The notes under the pieces are model-generated. The model was given only the letters and a program-made list of their open reading frames with translations, searched no databases and was not told the origin of the DNA. 64,000 nucleotides of DNA from Anaerolineae bacterium (GTDB lineage Bacteria; Chloroflexota; Anaerolineae; Promineifilales; Promineifilaceae), in the NCBI GenBank assembly GCA_007123775.1, contig SLGK01000118.1, positions 1 through 64,000 of the forward strand, read 5' to 3'. Position numbers and translations under genes: made by a program. Position 1 is the first letter of the stretch; every line of letters starts with the position of its first letter. This document shows, in pieces, positions 42,901 through 50,161 of the stretch.

Positions 42901-44061
42901 GCTGTAGACCTGCTCGACCAGGTTGGCACCGGGGGCTACCCCCTGACCGCGTAAGAAGCCGAAGCTGTCGGTCACGCCGGAGGCGCCGTCACCGGCCATG
43001 ATGGCGGCGGTGTGCGTGCCGTGGCTGCTGGCTGTGCCGCTGCACGTGATGCCGGTGCAGGGCAGCATCCGGTTAACCAGGTCGGGATGGCTGGCCTGGA
43101 CGCCGCCATCGACGTTGGCCATAATGACGCCGCTGCCGTCTAGCCCCACGCTGTTCAGCCAGGTGGCGTAGCCGGGGAAGGCCAGGTTGTTGGCGTCGTG
43201 GTTGTTGACGTTGATCTGGTTGCTCATTTCGCCACGCGGCCCGCCGTCTGTGGGCCGGGGCTGGATGGTGTAGACGCCGGGGATGGTCGCGGCCGTTTGC
43301 AGTCGGTCACCGGCAAGCTGCACGCCGACGATTTCCCAGGTGGCGTTGAGGACGGTACGGCCGTATACGCGCCCCATCTGTTCTAGTTGAGCCACGGCCG
43401 TTTCCACATCAGCCCCCCGATACAGCAGCACATCAACCGGTTGTACCTCGGCCGGCAGGTTTTGCCAGCGAGGCAGCACTTTGTAGGCGGGGGCAAAAGG
43501 TCCGGTCCAGCGTACAAACGGCCGGTTCTGCACCTGCGGCCCTACGGCCTCACCCCAGACCACGTAGGTGTAGGGGTGGATGTATTGCACAATTTCCAGG
43601 CCGTGGGCGGTCAGGCTGTCCAGCCAGTCGCCGCGGGTGGGGCCTTGCATCTGGACCAGGTGGAAATCGGGACCGCTGCCGGTCACGGCGTCCCAACCGG
43701 CCGGCAACTGGGGTGGCTCGGCCAGGGGGTCAAAGGTTTGCTCGCCCAGCGTCAGGTGGAAGGGGTTGGCCTGTACTTGATAGTTGGTGGTGGCGTGTTG
43801 GTTGAGAACGGCCGTTGCCAACTCTACCCAGACGAAGGTGCCGTAATCAATCAGATTGACCGGCTGCACCGAACGGCTGAGATTGGCCCATTCATCCGGG
43901 GCAATGCGGATGATGGTGGTATCGGCCGTGCTGTCGGTGGCAACGGCCGTTGGGTTGTGGTTGAAGGAAAATAAAGCTAATGTGAGTACAAGTAAAGCGA
44001 GGATTAAAACTGAGCGACGTGGGCCGTGTGGTCCACGTGGGCCGCGTTGGGGGAACAACAT
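39991..44061 (-). CDS. Large secreted S8 (subtilisin-like) serine peptidase
   Basis: A 1356-residue secreted protease. The signal peptide has the unusual basic head RGPRGPHGPRR before the hydrophobic stretch. The catalytic triad is Asp318 (NVDGG), His347 (HGTHTAA) and Ser536 (GTSMASPHVSG). Downstream come a jelly-roll P-like region, a fibronectin-like domain (about residues 880-965), a MAM-like sandwich with FEDFESG (about 985-1155), and two CARDB-like Ig domains. The start at 44061 has AAAGGAGA 6 nt upstream; the frame extends 15 codons further without support. It is probably a wall- or medium-located scavenging protease. Confidence 0.92.
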   Translation of the reverse strand: MLFPQRGPRGPHGPRRSVLILALLVLTLALFSFNHNPTAVATDSTADTTIIRIAPDEWANLSRSVQPVNLIDYGTFVWVELATAVLNQHATTNYQVQANPFHLTLGEQTFDPLAEPPQLPAGWDAVTGSGPDFHLVQMQGPTRGDWLDSLTAHGLEIVQYIHPYTYVVWGEAVGPQVQNRPFVRWTGPFAPAYKVLPRWQNLPAEVQPVDVLLYRGADVETAVAQLEQMGRVYGRTVLNATWEIVGVQLAGDRLQTAATIPGVYTIQPRPTDGGPRGEMSNQINVNNHDANNLAFPGYATWLNSVGLDGSGVIMANVDGGVQASHPDLVNRMLPCTGITCSGTASSHGTHTAAIMAGDGASGVTDSFGFLRGQGVAPGANLVEQVYSPFFNQPGGMLLLMTESYRNGAILSGNSWGPGSTPRGYDGDTLQVDIGVRDADPDEPGNQAFTYVLSIMNGNGGTSSQGSPDEAKNIFTIGSTKMQNANGTQILDINDLSANTAHGPALDGRKIPHMVAPGCRVDSAVTGSGYGLSCGTSMASPHVSGAVALFVEYYRDLYGIDPTPAMIKAAFLPVAHDLAGFRDADNGILGHPFDSKQGWGRMDLEAVVDPQVEVQYFDDPFLFLETGEEWVQQVSVVDPTQPLRIMLVWTDAPGHGLGGSTPAWNNDLDLVVEMGGQTYLGNQFGSGGWSVPGGTADDRNNTEGVFIGPTASGSATIRVVAANLNSEAIPGNGHDVDQDFALVCYNCALFPDFSLTAEPTSLAMCVPDDAIYEILVGSMLGFADDVTLSVTGEPAGTTAVFSQNPVTPPGSSQLTIGNTGAAEAGSYTLTVTGEAPTSTHTLPIGLHLFTESPGQADLLTPPHAATNQPQRPTFTWETAVQGGSYTLEIARDAAFSDIVHTASGLTATSYEMPTDLQTNTRYYWRVRAENACGEGLNSAVFHFTTLSLPGDCGLGTAPITHFFEDFESGAPGWTSGGSGNTWALSQARSYSGDWSYHAVNLATVSDQRLISPPVELPTDQSPLTLQFWNYQHMESRTTGGCWDGAILEISADDGTTWNYVEGDKLLTDPYDGLIQSGYNNPLAGFDGWCGDPQPWLRSVVAIDDYAGETVRFRFRLGTDDIIGREGWYIDDVRVQSCAATYNAYLTPTSDQVAMPEESVYHVFTLENLGLADSYDLSLSDHDWPTTLLTDSPLAMASGQTTTITVRVDLPAYGQSGMSDSFTLMAQSVNEPDLTLTAVGTTSYGLEPGLTTSGDAAQTGTASRVLTYTVQVTNTGNFTDTFTLTIGDADWATSSSAAEVGPLGPGEMGSVEIYVLVGNGRFDAVTIRFTSSLDDMVWEEVTLSSSTNLLFLPMVIGE

Positions 44062-44108
44062 GAAGGGTCTCCTTTCATTCTTTGGGGTAACATAATGTAA
44101 AAACAATA

Positions 44109-45212
44109 TCAGGTCAACGCCTGTTGGTAATCAGGTATAGGCAGGCCAGCAAAGGCCTCCCGAACCGTTTTGTACGGCCTTGTAAACAAACCAGGCCTGT
44201 CACTATGGGTTGGCGTGGGAAAGGCAGGTTTGGCGGCAATATCCTGTCTGGTGCCCAGGAATATCAGCCGTTTCCTTTTTTGTGCATTGCCATAATGGGC
44301 AGAATTTAGAATGGCGTGATCCACCTTATACCCAATGGTTTTGGCTTCCGTAAGAATGTCTGCCAGCAGCTTGCCTTTGGCAATGCCTTTTAGATTTCTT
44401 ACATTCTCCATGACAAAATAAGCCGGGCGAATTTCCTGTACGAAGCGCAAGAACTCGAAAATTAGAGCGCCTCTGGGATCTCTGACGCCTTTTTGCTTAC
44501 CGGCCTGGCTGAAAGATTGGCAGGGTGGCCCGCCATATACTAAGGATATATCTTGGGCTTCGACACCACACGCCGATAAAACTTCAACTGCGTTTAACTG
44601 CGATATATCGTGATTAAAGATTTTGACTTGATGACCAAAATAGCCAGCTAAGGTATCACACCTGTCTTGTTCAACCTCAACACAGCCAATTGTGACAAAA
44701 CGGCCGTTTTCAGATGATCCAGCGCGGTCTAAAGCAATGTCAAAACCACCAGCCCCGCTAAACAAACTCAGGGCCAAAAACTGCTTTTGGGTTGGTTGAT
44801 GCTCTCTAGCAGCTTCCAAGACAGAACGAAAAATAGCCTCCCCCATTTCCACTGGTACAGCATCACCTATTTGTCTTTGTACACTGCTCAGCGTTCCCCT
44901 AAACTCAAGGTCATCAGGAAAGCCTTGTAATCGGGCTGCTTCTCGTGGGGTAATAAAGCGGTCTTCAAAAGGATGGACAAATTTATTAAAAATGTAGCCG
45001 GTAACAGTTAGAGAAGGCTTGTCAGGCTCCAGGCGAATCATCCGTAAGTTTGGCCCCCCTTTTCGATTGGGGTCTTCTTTTACGTAATAACGAAAGCTCT
45101 CATGCCATAATTCTTCTGGCAGGTCCTGCATTTTTTCACCGATACCCAGGGCATTGATTCGTCGTTGCACCGTTTTGCCAACTTGTCTGGGTTGATGGTT
45201 ATATACTTGCAT
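44109..45212 (-). CDS. Circularly permuted DNA (cytosine-5) methyltransferase
   Basis: A 367-residue C5 methylase. The motif order is altered: the motif IX/X region (RFITPREAARLQGFPDD, then QIGDAVPVEMG) is in residues 95-130, and motif I (LSLFSGAGGFD, about 151-161), IV (GGPPCQSFSQAG, catalytic Cys), VI (MENV) and VIII (QKRKRL) follow. The protein ends with YKTVREAFAGLP, the point where a target-recognition domain normally begins. The N-terminal region before motif IX has an Arg upstream of a TV dipeptide (RLEPDKPSLTVTG). The same IX-X-first order is described for M.BssHII. It is 14 bp after the endonuclease-like gene and forms a restriction-modification pair with it. Confidence 0.92.
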   Translation of the reverse strand: MQVYNHQPRQVGKTVQRRINALGIGEKMQDLPEELWHESFRYYVKEDPNRKGGPNLRMIRLEPDKPSLTVTGYIFNKFVHPFEDRFITPREAARLQGFPDDLEFRGTLSSVQRQIGDAVPVEMGEAIFRSVLEAAREHQPTQKQFLALSLFSGAGGFDIALDRAGSSENGRFVTIGCVEVEQDRCDTLAGYFGHQVKIFNHDISQLNAVEVLSACGVEAQDISLVYGGPPCQSFSQAGKQKGVRDPRGALIFEFLRFVQEIRPAYFVMENVRNLKGIAKGKLLADILTEAKTIGYKVDHAILNSAHYGNAQKRKRLIFLGTRQDIAAKPAFPTPTHSDRPGLFTRPYKTVREAFAGLPIPDYQQALT

Positions 45213-45226
45213 GAAGTACGTTCCTC

Positions 45227-46474
45227 TTAAAAGTCAAATACCTTATTGATCCACTCGTCCCGTGAAAATGTTTGTGTAATGGCAATTATGCCATCAAACA
45301 GATTGTACAATACTGTGTCAGGTGCCAGATCGGAGGCGATTCTTACTTGTGCTGAAGTGGAGCGCGTCCAGATTATATCTTTCAAAGAGGCCAGGTAATC
45401 CTCGAAGTGTCTAACAGCGTGAATGTTAGACACAACCCCTACCAAAAACTTCAGGTCTTCCACTGGTTTGCCGTCAGAACCTAACTTGATAACCTGGTAG
45501 ATAGCCTTCTTGATGTCATCGGTTCGGTCCATACCCACGCTCGTTTTGCCGTCTGACACAGTTTCGTAACCAGACCCCGTGCGACGAGCAGGCCAACTAT
45601 CCGGACGGGGGCTGGGATGACCACAGGCATTTGTGAGCCAATAGACTGATTCCTGGCTTCTCTGGCCATAGGCTTGTAACGAAGCAGCCCAGAATTCAGC
45701 ATAAGCCGTGAAAAAAGTTGGGTCTTCTATCAATAGTTTTGTCAATCCCCGATAAGCCCACTCTGTATCATGGACATCCTGCCTGATGCCGATGGGGAAG
45801 GTTTTGTCGTGCCAGCTACCGCTTTGGGCATTGTAGGTTGGCACAAAGAGATTCATTTGTGTACCAAAAAGGTATGAAAAATCGGTGACTCTGTGAGATG
45901 CGGCTTGCGTTTCGTTGTCAGTATCAATGATCAGGCTTTGGGAAGCAACGTGTAAGGGTAGGGTGAGCAGCGGTGCTGCTTTAATTTCAGCAAACATAAC
46001 TGTCACTGGCGTCGTCGCTTGATCAACAAAGATTATGTCTATTGGTTCTGACCCTTTTAAGACGGCAACATTCAAGCCCTTCGAGGTGAACAGTTCGCTC
46101 AAAAAATGCGCCAGTAAACGTGAAGTACGACGGCCAATAATACCAGACCCCGGTTTGTTGGCAGCATGAAAATGAAACTGGTTGTCCAGGCCGCATCGTG
46201 GGCAGATATTGGTGTAGGGGTAGTAGAGTGCAGGCGCAGGCTCCGGGCAATAAACCCAGCCGATATGTCCGACAGAACGATAGTATTCAGCAGCAACAAT
46301 CAAGTCAAAAGCAGCGGCCAACAGCGCCCGTTTGGAAACGGCCGTTGTGCCGCCAACCGAATCTACAATGGTCAATAGTTCTCTTATCAATGCTCTTTCG
46401 GCAAGCGTCACCTGAAACGGCTGGGCTGTTTCTACTATCTGAAGAATTGTTTCCCGATTATTTGCTGCGCTCAT
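45227..46474 (-). CDS. Probable type II restriction endonuclease of the methylase pair
   Basis: A 415-residue protein. A zinc-finger-like pair (CPEPAP then CPRCGLDNQFHFH, about residues 72-105) is followed by a PD-(D/E)xK-like active site: PIDIIF with Asp near 144, then FAEIKAA (Glu-x-Lys) about 15 residues later. Length and operon position beside a permuted C5 methylase recall the BssHII system, whose enzyme is of similar size. Recognition site unknown. It is 4 bp from the end of the upstream glycosylase-like gene, with no own ribosome-binding site, so it is probably coupled. Confidence 0.75.
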   Translation of the reverse strand: MSAANNRETILQIVETAQPFQVTLAERALIRELLTIVDSVGGTTAVSKRALLAAAFDLIVAAEYYRSVGHIGWVYCPEPAPALYYPYTNICPRCGLDNQFHFHAANKPGSGIIGRRTSRLLAHFLSELFTSKGLNVAVLKGSEPIDIIFVDQATTPVTVMFAEIKAAPLLTLPLHVASQSLIIDTDNETQAASHRVTDFSYLFGTQMNLFVPTYNAQSGSWHDKTFPIGIRQDVHDTEWAYRGLTKLLIEDPTFFTAYAEFWAASLQAYGQRSQESVYWLTNACGHPSPRPDSWPARRTGSGYETVSDGKTSVGMDRTDDIKKAIYQVIKLGSDGKPVEDLKFLVGVVSNIHAVRHFEDYLASLKDIIWTRSTSAQVRIASDLAPDTVLYNLFDGIIAITQTFSRDEWINKVFDF

Positions 46475-46478
46475 AGGT

Positions 46479-46943
46479 TTATGACGGGCCGTACTTTTTC
46501 ATTACCTTCTCGCTAACCTCGCCTACATCTTCACCGACGGCGTACAGGTAGCGGCGCGAGGAATCCTCGCTCATATATTTGAACTGCTTGGCGATGGCTT
46601 TGGCCGTTTTGTCTACGCCGTCATCGGCCACGCTGCCTTGCAGCCAGTCGCCGAACGAGCCATGTTCGTCGGCAAGTTCTAGCATGGTGCGGGCATTGTC
46701 TACCACCGCCTTGATCTTGGCCGCGTAGCGAATGATGCGCTCATCCTCGCTGAGGGCCTCGATCTTCTCCTCATTGTAGTCGGCCACGCGGCCGACGTCG
46801 AACTCGTCAAAGGCGGCCAGAAAGCCGTCCCATTTGCCTTCGACGACCTGCCGATTGAGGCCGCCCATAAAAATCACTTTGGTCATCATTTCCAGATAGC
46901 CCGCGTCGTTGTCGGGGCGCTGTCCGGGGGTTACGTGTTTCAT
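46479..46943 (-). CDS. DNA-3-methyladenine glycosylase I (Tag)-like protein
   Basis: A 154-residue helical protein. The stretch around residues 30-115 follows Tag closely: KWDGFLAAFDEFDVGRVADY, then DERIIRYAAKIKAVVDNART and the HGSFGDWL motif. The N-terminal Cys/His zinc ligands and the active-site Glu region of classical Tag are not evident, so activity may differ. AAGGAG precedes the ATG. It begins the operon that continues with the restriction endonuclease and methylase, which is an uncommon partnership. Confidence 0.75.
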   Translation of the reverse strand: MKHVTPGQRPDNDAGYLEMMTKVIFMGGLNRQVVEGKWDGFLAAFDEFDVGRVADYNEEKIEALSEDERIIRYAAKIKAVVDNARTMLELADEHGSFGDWLQGSVADDGVDKTAKAIAKQFKYMSEDSSRRYLYAVGEDVGEVSEKVMKKYGPS

Positions 46944-46965
46944 TGATTTTTCTCCTTAATTATGT

Positions 46966-47034
46966 GACGGAGGACCGAGGATGGAAGACGGAGAAGCTGT
47001 TTGTTCTCGGTCCTTCGTCCTTCGTCTTCGGTCC
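46966..47034. repeat. Degenerate GGACCGAGGA mirrored repeat, copy A4
   Basis: GACGGAGGACCGAGGATGGA on the left and CGGTCCTTCGTCCTTCGTCT on the right fold back around AAGCTGTTTGTT. It lies directly upstream of the Tag-like gene's ribosome-binding site. Confidence 0.75.
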
Positions 47035-47067
47035 ATTTATTATTGTTTTATCACAACTTGCCCATCC

Positions 47068-48195
47068 TTACACCTGCCATTCGTATAGCTGGTAGGTTTG
47101 GTGGGCGGTGGCTCCGGCGGATTGGAGGAGGACAACGGCCGTTTCCCCCTTTCGTAATGGCCCAACTGTCAAAGATTGCCAACCCTGCTGTTGGGCGCTG
47201 TGGAGGGCCTGCTGCCGCAGTTGACGGCCGAATCCCTGCCCGCGGGCTTCGGGTAAAACGGCGGCGAAAGGAATACGGCCGTTTACCACCCTTCGCCCCC
47301 TATTCAACCACCACCAGAGCCGCCAGCCCCAGCTTTTGGCCCCGCCCGCCCGCCGCAGCCGCGCTCCTTCGTCGGGTTGGAGTAAGATAAAGCCAACCGG
47401 TCGGCCTTGAGCCTCAACCAGCCAGCCCGACAAATTTCGCCCCAGCCAGCGCAGCAAAAAGGCGGCCTCAGCCGCGTCCGGCGGGGGCAAGCCAAGACCC
47501 CGGTCACAGGCGGCCGCCAGCAGCGGCCGTAAATCGCCCGCCAGCCGCGCCGGGTCAAACGGCGTCAGATTGGGCGCGGCCACCGGTTCAGCCGGGACGG
47601 GCAGGTGATAGAGCCGCATCTTTTGCCACGGCCGAAACAGATTGGCGGCCAGTTCGGGCAGATAGGGCGGGCTGTAGGGAGTATGCCGCGGCGGTTCGAG
47701 GTGCCAGTGGTCCAGCAGCCAGCCGGACCCCAGGTGGGGGGAGAGGCCGGTGGGCAGCAGCAGACGGTGGCAGCCCCGCTCCCATAGCTGCTCGGTTAGT
47801 TGTTCCAGGAATACGGCCGTTGCCTCTTCATCATTAACCAGGTGCAAATGGGCCAGGTAGCCGGTCCCATCGCGGCGGCGCGGGTCTTGCAGCAGCAGCG
47901 CGGCCACGAGCGGCAGCTCAAACAGCGACGACTGCCCCAACGATTGGGCCAGACCGACCGGTCCGGAGGCGTTTCGCTGAGCCTGAGGTCGCCGGATTCC
48001 CTCCAAGTAAAACCAGCCGGGATTGAGCCGGGCCAGGTGGGGATTGCGTGCTGGCTCCAGCGCCCAGCGCCAGGTGGGGTAATAAGGAGGCGTCCAGCGG
48101 TGGTCGGCCCGATAAAGCTGCCACCATTGCTGGGTAAAGCTGCGCCGGTCCCAGTAGCCGTGGGCCTGGTAGAGGTGATAGTTGAAATAGGGCAT
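47068..48195 (-). CDS. GNAT-family N-acetyltransferase
   Basis: A 375-residue protein with probably two GNAT-fold halves. The C-terminal half has acetyl-CoA motif A in AAVLPEARGQGFGRQLRQQA (about residues 310-330), followed by a typical beta-bulge LTVGPLRKG. The N-terminal half lacks a clear CoA motif. It is rich in Trp, Arg and Pro. Substrate unknown. It follows the MscS gene in the same direction with 53 bp between. Confidence 0.8.
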   Translation of the reverse strand: MPYFNYHLYQAHGYWDRRSFTQQWWQLYRADHRWTPPYYPTWRWALEPARNPHLARLNPGWFYLEGIRRPQAQRNASGPVGLAQSLGQSSLFELPLVAALLLQDPRRRDGTGYLAHLHLVNDEEATAVFLEQLTEQLWERGCHRLLLPTGLSPHLGSGWLLDHWHLEPPRHTPYSPPYLPELAANLFRPWQKMRLYHLPVPAEPVAAPNLTPFDPARLAGDLRPLLAAACDRGLGLPPPDAAEAAFLLRWLGRNLSGWLVEAQGRPVGFILLQPDEGARLRRAGGAKSWGWRLWWWLNRGRRVVNGRIPFAAVLPEARGQGFGRQLRQQALHSAQQQGWQSLTVGPLRKGETAVVLLQSAGATAHQTYQLYEWQV

Positions 48196-48248
48196 AATGG
48201 CGATGGGTCTGGTATGTAGCGTGTTGACGGTGACGGGATTGCCGCACG

Positions 48249-49055
48249 CTACGCTGCCAGCGTAATCCCGGACTCGGCCAGCCGCTCCTGGACCAGGGCT
48301 AAGAGGCGGGGGCGCATGTCGGCTGCCTGGCCATATTTGGCTTTGGCCAGCAGCGTCAGCTCCGTCTGCTGCCCCATTGTGCCCGTTTCGCTAATGACGT
48401 GCCAGGGTTCGATCAGCGTGGGCAACCGCACCACCGCCTCTTCGGCCAGCTCTTCCAGAATGGCAATAGCCCGGTTGAGGTCGCTGGTGGCCAGTTTGAG
48501 GGTGACACTGGCGTTAGAGAAGTGGCCCCGGCTGAAGTTACGCACCACGCGCACCTCACCGTTGGGTACAATGTACAGTTCGCCGCTGGGGGCACGCAGC
48601 CACATGGTGCGCAGGTTGACCTGCTCGACCACGCCGATTACGCTGAGAATTTCCACCTTGTCGCCCACGTCAAACTGGTCTTCAAGCAGAAAACTGACGC
48701 CGGTGAGGAAATCGCTGATCAACGGCCGTGCCCCTAACCCAAAAGCAGCGCTGAACAAACCGACCATCCAGACCAGGGTGGCCCCGTCGATAAAGAGACT
48801 GAGGGAGAGCAAAACGGCCGTTGTAAACACCACAAAGGTGATGATGCTGGCAAACAGGCTGCGAATGGTTTGCTGCCGTTCGGCTCGCAGCTCCCGGCCC
48901 CGTCTGGTGAGGCTGTTGAGGCGTACCAGGCGGCCGGCAATACGCCAGCGCAGCCTGTGGAGCAGGTAGGCGGCCAGAAAAAAGAGGCTGATGCGCAGCA
49001 GGTAGCTCCACCAGGCATCGGCCGCTAGTAGCGGGAGGATGGTATCGTTGAGCAT
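48249..49055 (-). CDS. Small-conductance mechanosensitive channel (MscS family)
   Basis: A 268-residue channel that releases solutes on osmotic downshock. Three N-terminal helices include the pore helix (FSAAFGLGARPLISDFLTGVS), followed by the beta domain with DQFDVGDKVEI and GVVEQVNLRTMWLR. The C-terminal alpha/beta domain is complete. The start at 49055 (LNDTILPLL follows Met) is chosen because the longer frame enters the upstream gene; the upstream stop is only 7 bp away, so the two are co-transcribed. Confidence 0.92.
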   Translation of the reverse strand: MLNDTILPLLAADAWWSYLLRISLFFLAAYLLHRLRWRIAGRLVRLNSLTRRGRELRAERQQTIRSLFASIITFVVFTTAVLLSLSLFIDGATLVWMVGLFSAAFGLGARPLISDFLTGVSFLLEDQFDVGDKVEILSVIGVVEQVNLRTMWLRAPSGELYIVPNGEVRVVRNFSRGHFSNASVTLKLATSDLNRAIAILEELAEEAVVRLPTLIEPWHVISETGTMGQQTELTLLAKAKYGQAADMRPRLLALVQERLAESGITLAA

Positions 49056-49062
49056 GTAGGTG

Positions 49063-49512
49063 TTACTCTTCCTCCTCTTTGACAACGGCCGTTTTGCCCT
49101 CATACAATCCCACCACCGACGGCCGTACCAGCACAATGATGGTAAACACGCCCAGAACGGTGCCGATAGGGAAAAAGACACAGTTAACGGCGGCCGTGCC
49201 AATGGAAAAGAGTCGCCGTCGCCGATTCTGGATAAAGTAACCGGAAACGGCCGTGGCCAGGGCCAACCCCCAAAAGGATATGATTAGCAACAGCGGCAGC
49301 AGCGTAAACATCAGGCCAAAAATGGTCATCATGACGGCCTCGGCGGCCCCTTCGGCCGCGACGCCGCTCAGAAAGCCGCCAAAGAGCAGCGAAAGGCCGA
49401 CGCCCAGGTGGAAAATGGGCACGCAGCCAAACAGGGCTGTCAAGCCAGCCACAACGTAGTGAAAGATGGTGATCAACTGCAAATATTGACGATCTTGCTC
49501 CGCAACAGACAT
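49063..49512 (-). CDS. Membrane protein, unknown function
   Basis: A 149-residue protein with three to four membrane helices (about residues 16-38, 50-80, 80-100 and 105-128) and an acidic tail ending VVKEEEE. The start at 49512 has AGAGGAAAAC upstream. The frame extends 30 codons upstream only by reading an ATTGACAGTT-type repeat. Its first helix pair resembles a family often found beside MscS or peroxiredoxin genes, but I cannot name it. It is in an operon with the channel gene. Confidence 0.7.
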   Translation of the reverse strand: MSVAEQDRQYLQLITIFHYVVAGLTALFGCVPIFHLGVGLSLLFGGFLSGVAAEGAAEAVMMTIFGLMFTLLPLLLIISFWGLALATAVSGYFIQNRRRRLFSIGTAAVNCVFFPIGTVLGVFTIIVLVRPSVVGLYEGKTAVVKEEEE

Positions 49513-49557
49513 AGTTTTCCTCTTAGCCCAACGGTTTTGTGAAAAGTGGCTGGTAAA

Positions 49558-49613
49558 CAATTGACAGTTGCTAATTGACAGTTGACAATTAGCAAGTGCC
49601 AATTAGCAATTGG
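49558..49613. repeat. TTGACAGTTGCTAATTGACAG tandem/mirrored repeat
   Basis: Near-repeats of AATTGACAGTT are followed by the mirrored AATTAGCAAGTGCCAATTAGC. It lies between the divergent membrane-protein gene and the peroxiredoxin gene, where both promoters should be. Confidence 0.7.
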
Positions 49614-49648
49614 CGCTTATTTTCCCATTCACAACCAAGGAGATTGTT

Positions 49649-50107
49649 ATGTTAACTGTAGGCGATACTGCCCCAGACTTTGAATTATTATCTGACGAAG
49701 GGAAACCTGTCAAGCTATCTGATTACCGCGGGCAGCGGGTAGTCGTTTTCTTCTACCCTAGAGCCGACACGCCTGGCTGTACTACCCAGGCTTGCGGCTT
49801 CCGCGACAACTATCCCACCTTCCAGGAAGCCAACGCGGTGGTGCTGGCCATCAGCCCCGATGCACCCGAAGATTTGGCTAAATGGAAGGCGAAACAAAGC
49901 TTCCCTTACCCGCTGCTGGCCGACCCCGACCATGCCGTCTCTGAGGCATATGGCGTCTGGGGTGAGAAGAAGATGTACGGCAAGAGCTATATGGGCATCA
50001 ATCGCAGCCATTTTGTCATTGATCAAGCGGGCAAGCTGGCCGACGTGCAGTATAAGGTCAGCCCGCAGAAAAGTGTGGAAACGGCCGTTGCTTTTGTAGC
50101 GGAGTAG
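49649..50107 (+). CDS. bcp: Thioredoxin-dependent peroxiredoxin (Bcp/PrxQ type)
   Basis: A 152-residue thiol peroxidase that reduces hydrogen peroxide and organic peroxides. The active site PGCTTQACGF gives the peroxidatic Cys (about 46) and a resolving Cys five residues later, the atypical two-Cys PrxQ arrangement. APDFELL and YPRADTPG are also typical. The start at 49649 has AAGGAGA upstream; an in-frame ATG 13 codons upstream is not supported. Confidence 0.95.
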   Translation: MLTVGDTAPDFELLSDEGKPVKLSDYRGQRVVVFFYPRADTPGCTTQACGFRDNYPTFQEANAVVLAISPDAPEDLAKWKAKQSFPYPLLADPDHAVSEAYGVWGEKKMYGKSYMGINRSHFVIDQAGKLADVQYKVSPQKSVETAVAFVAE

Positions 50108-50161
50108 CGCAGGGGCGGGGTGGTGAAGTGGCGGGGTGGACCCGTCACTTCGCGCTCGCGC

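Noticed and set aside
40522-43974. Long open frames on the plus strand opposite the large subtilase
   Set aside because: They are antisense shadows of a GC-rich gene, with no ribosome-binding sites and no recognisable domains.
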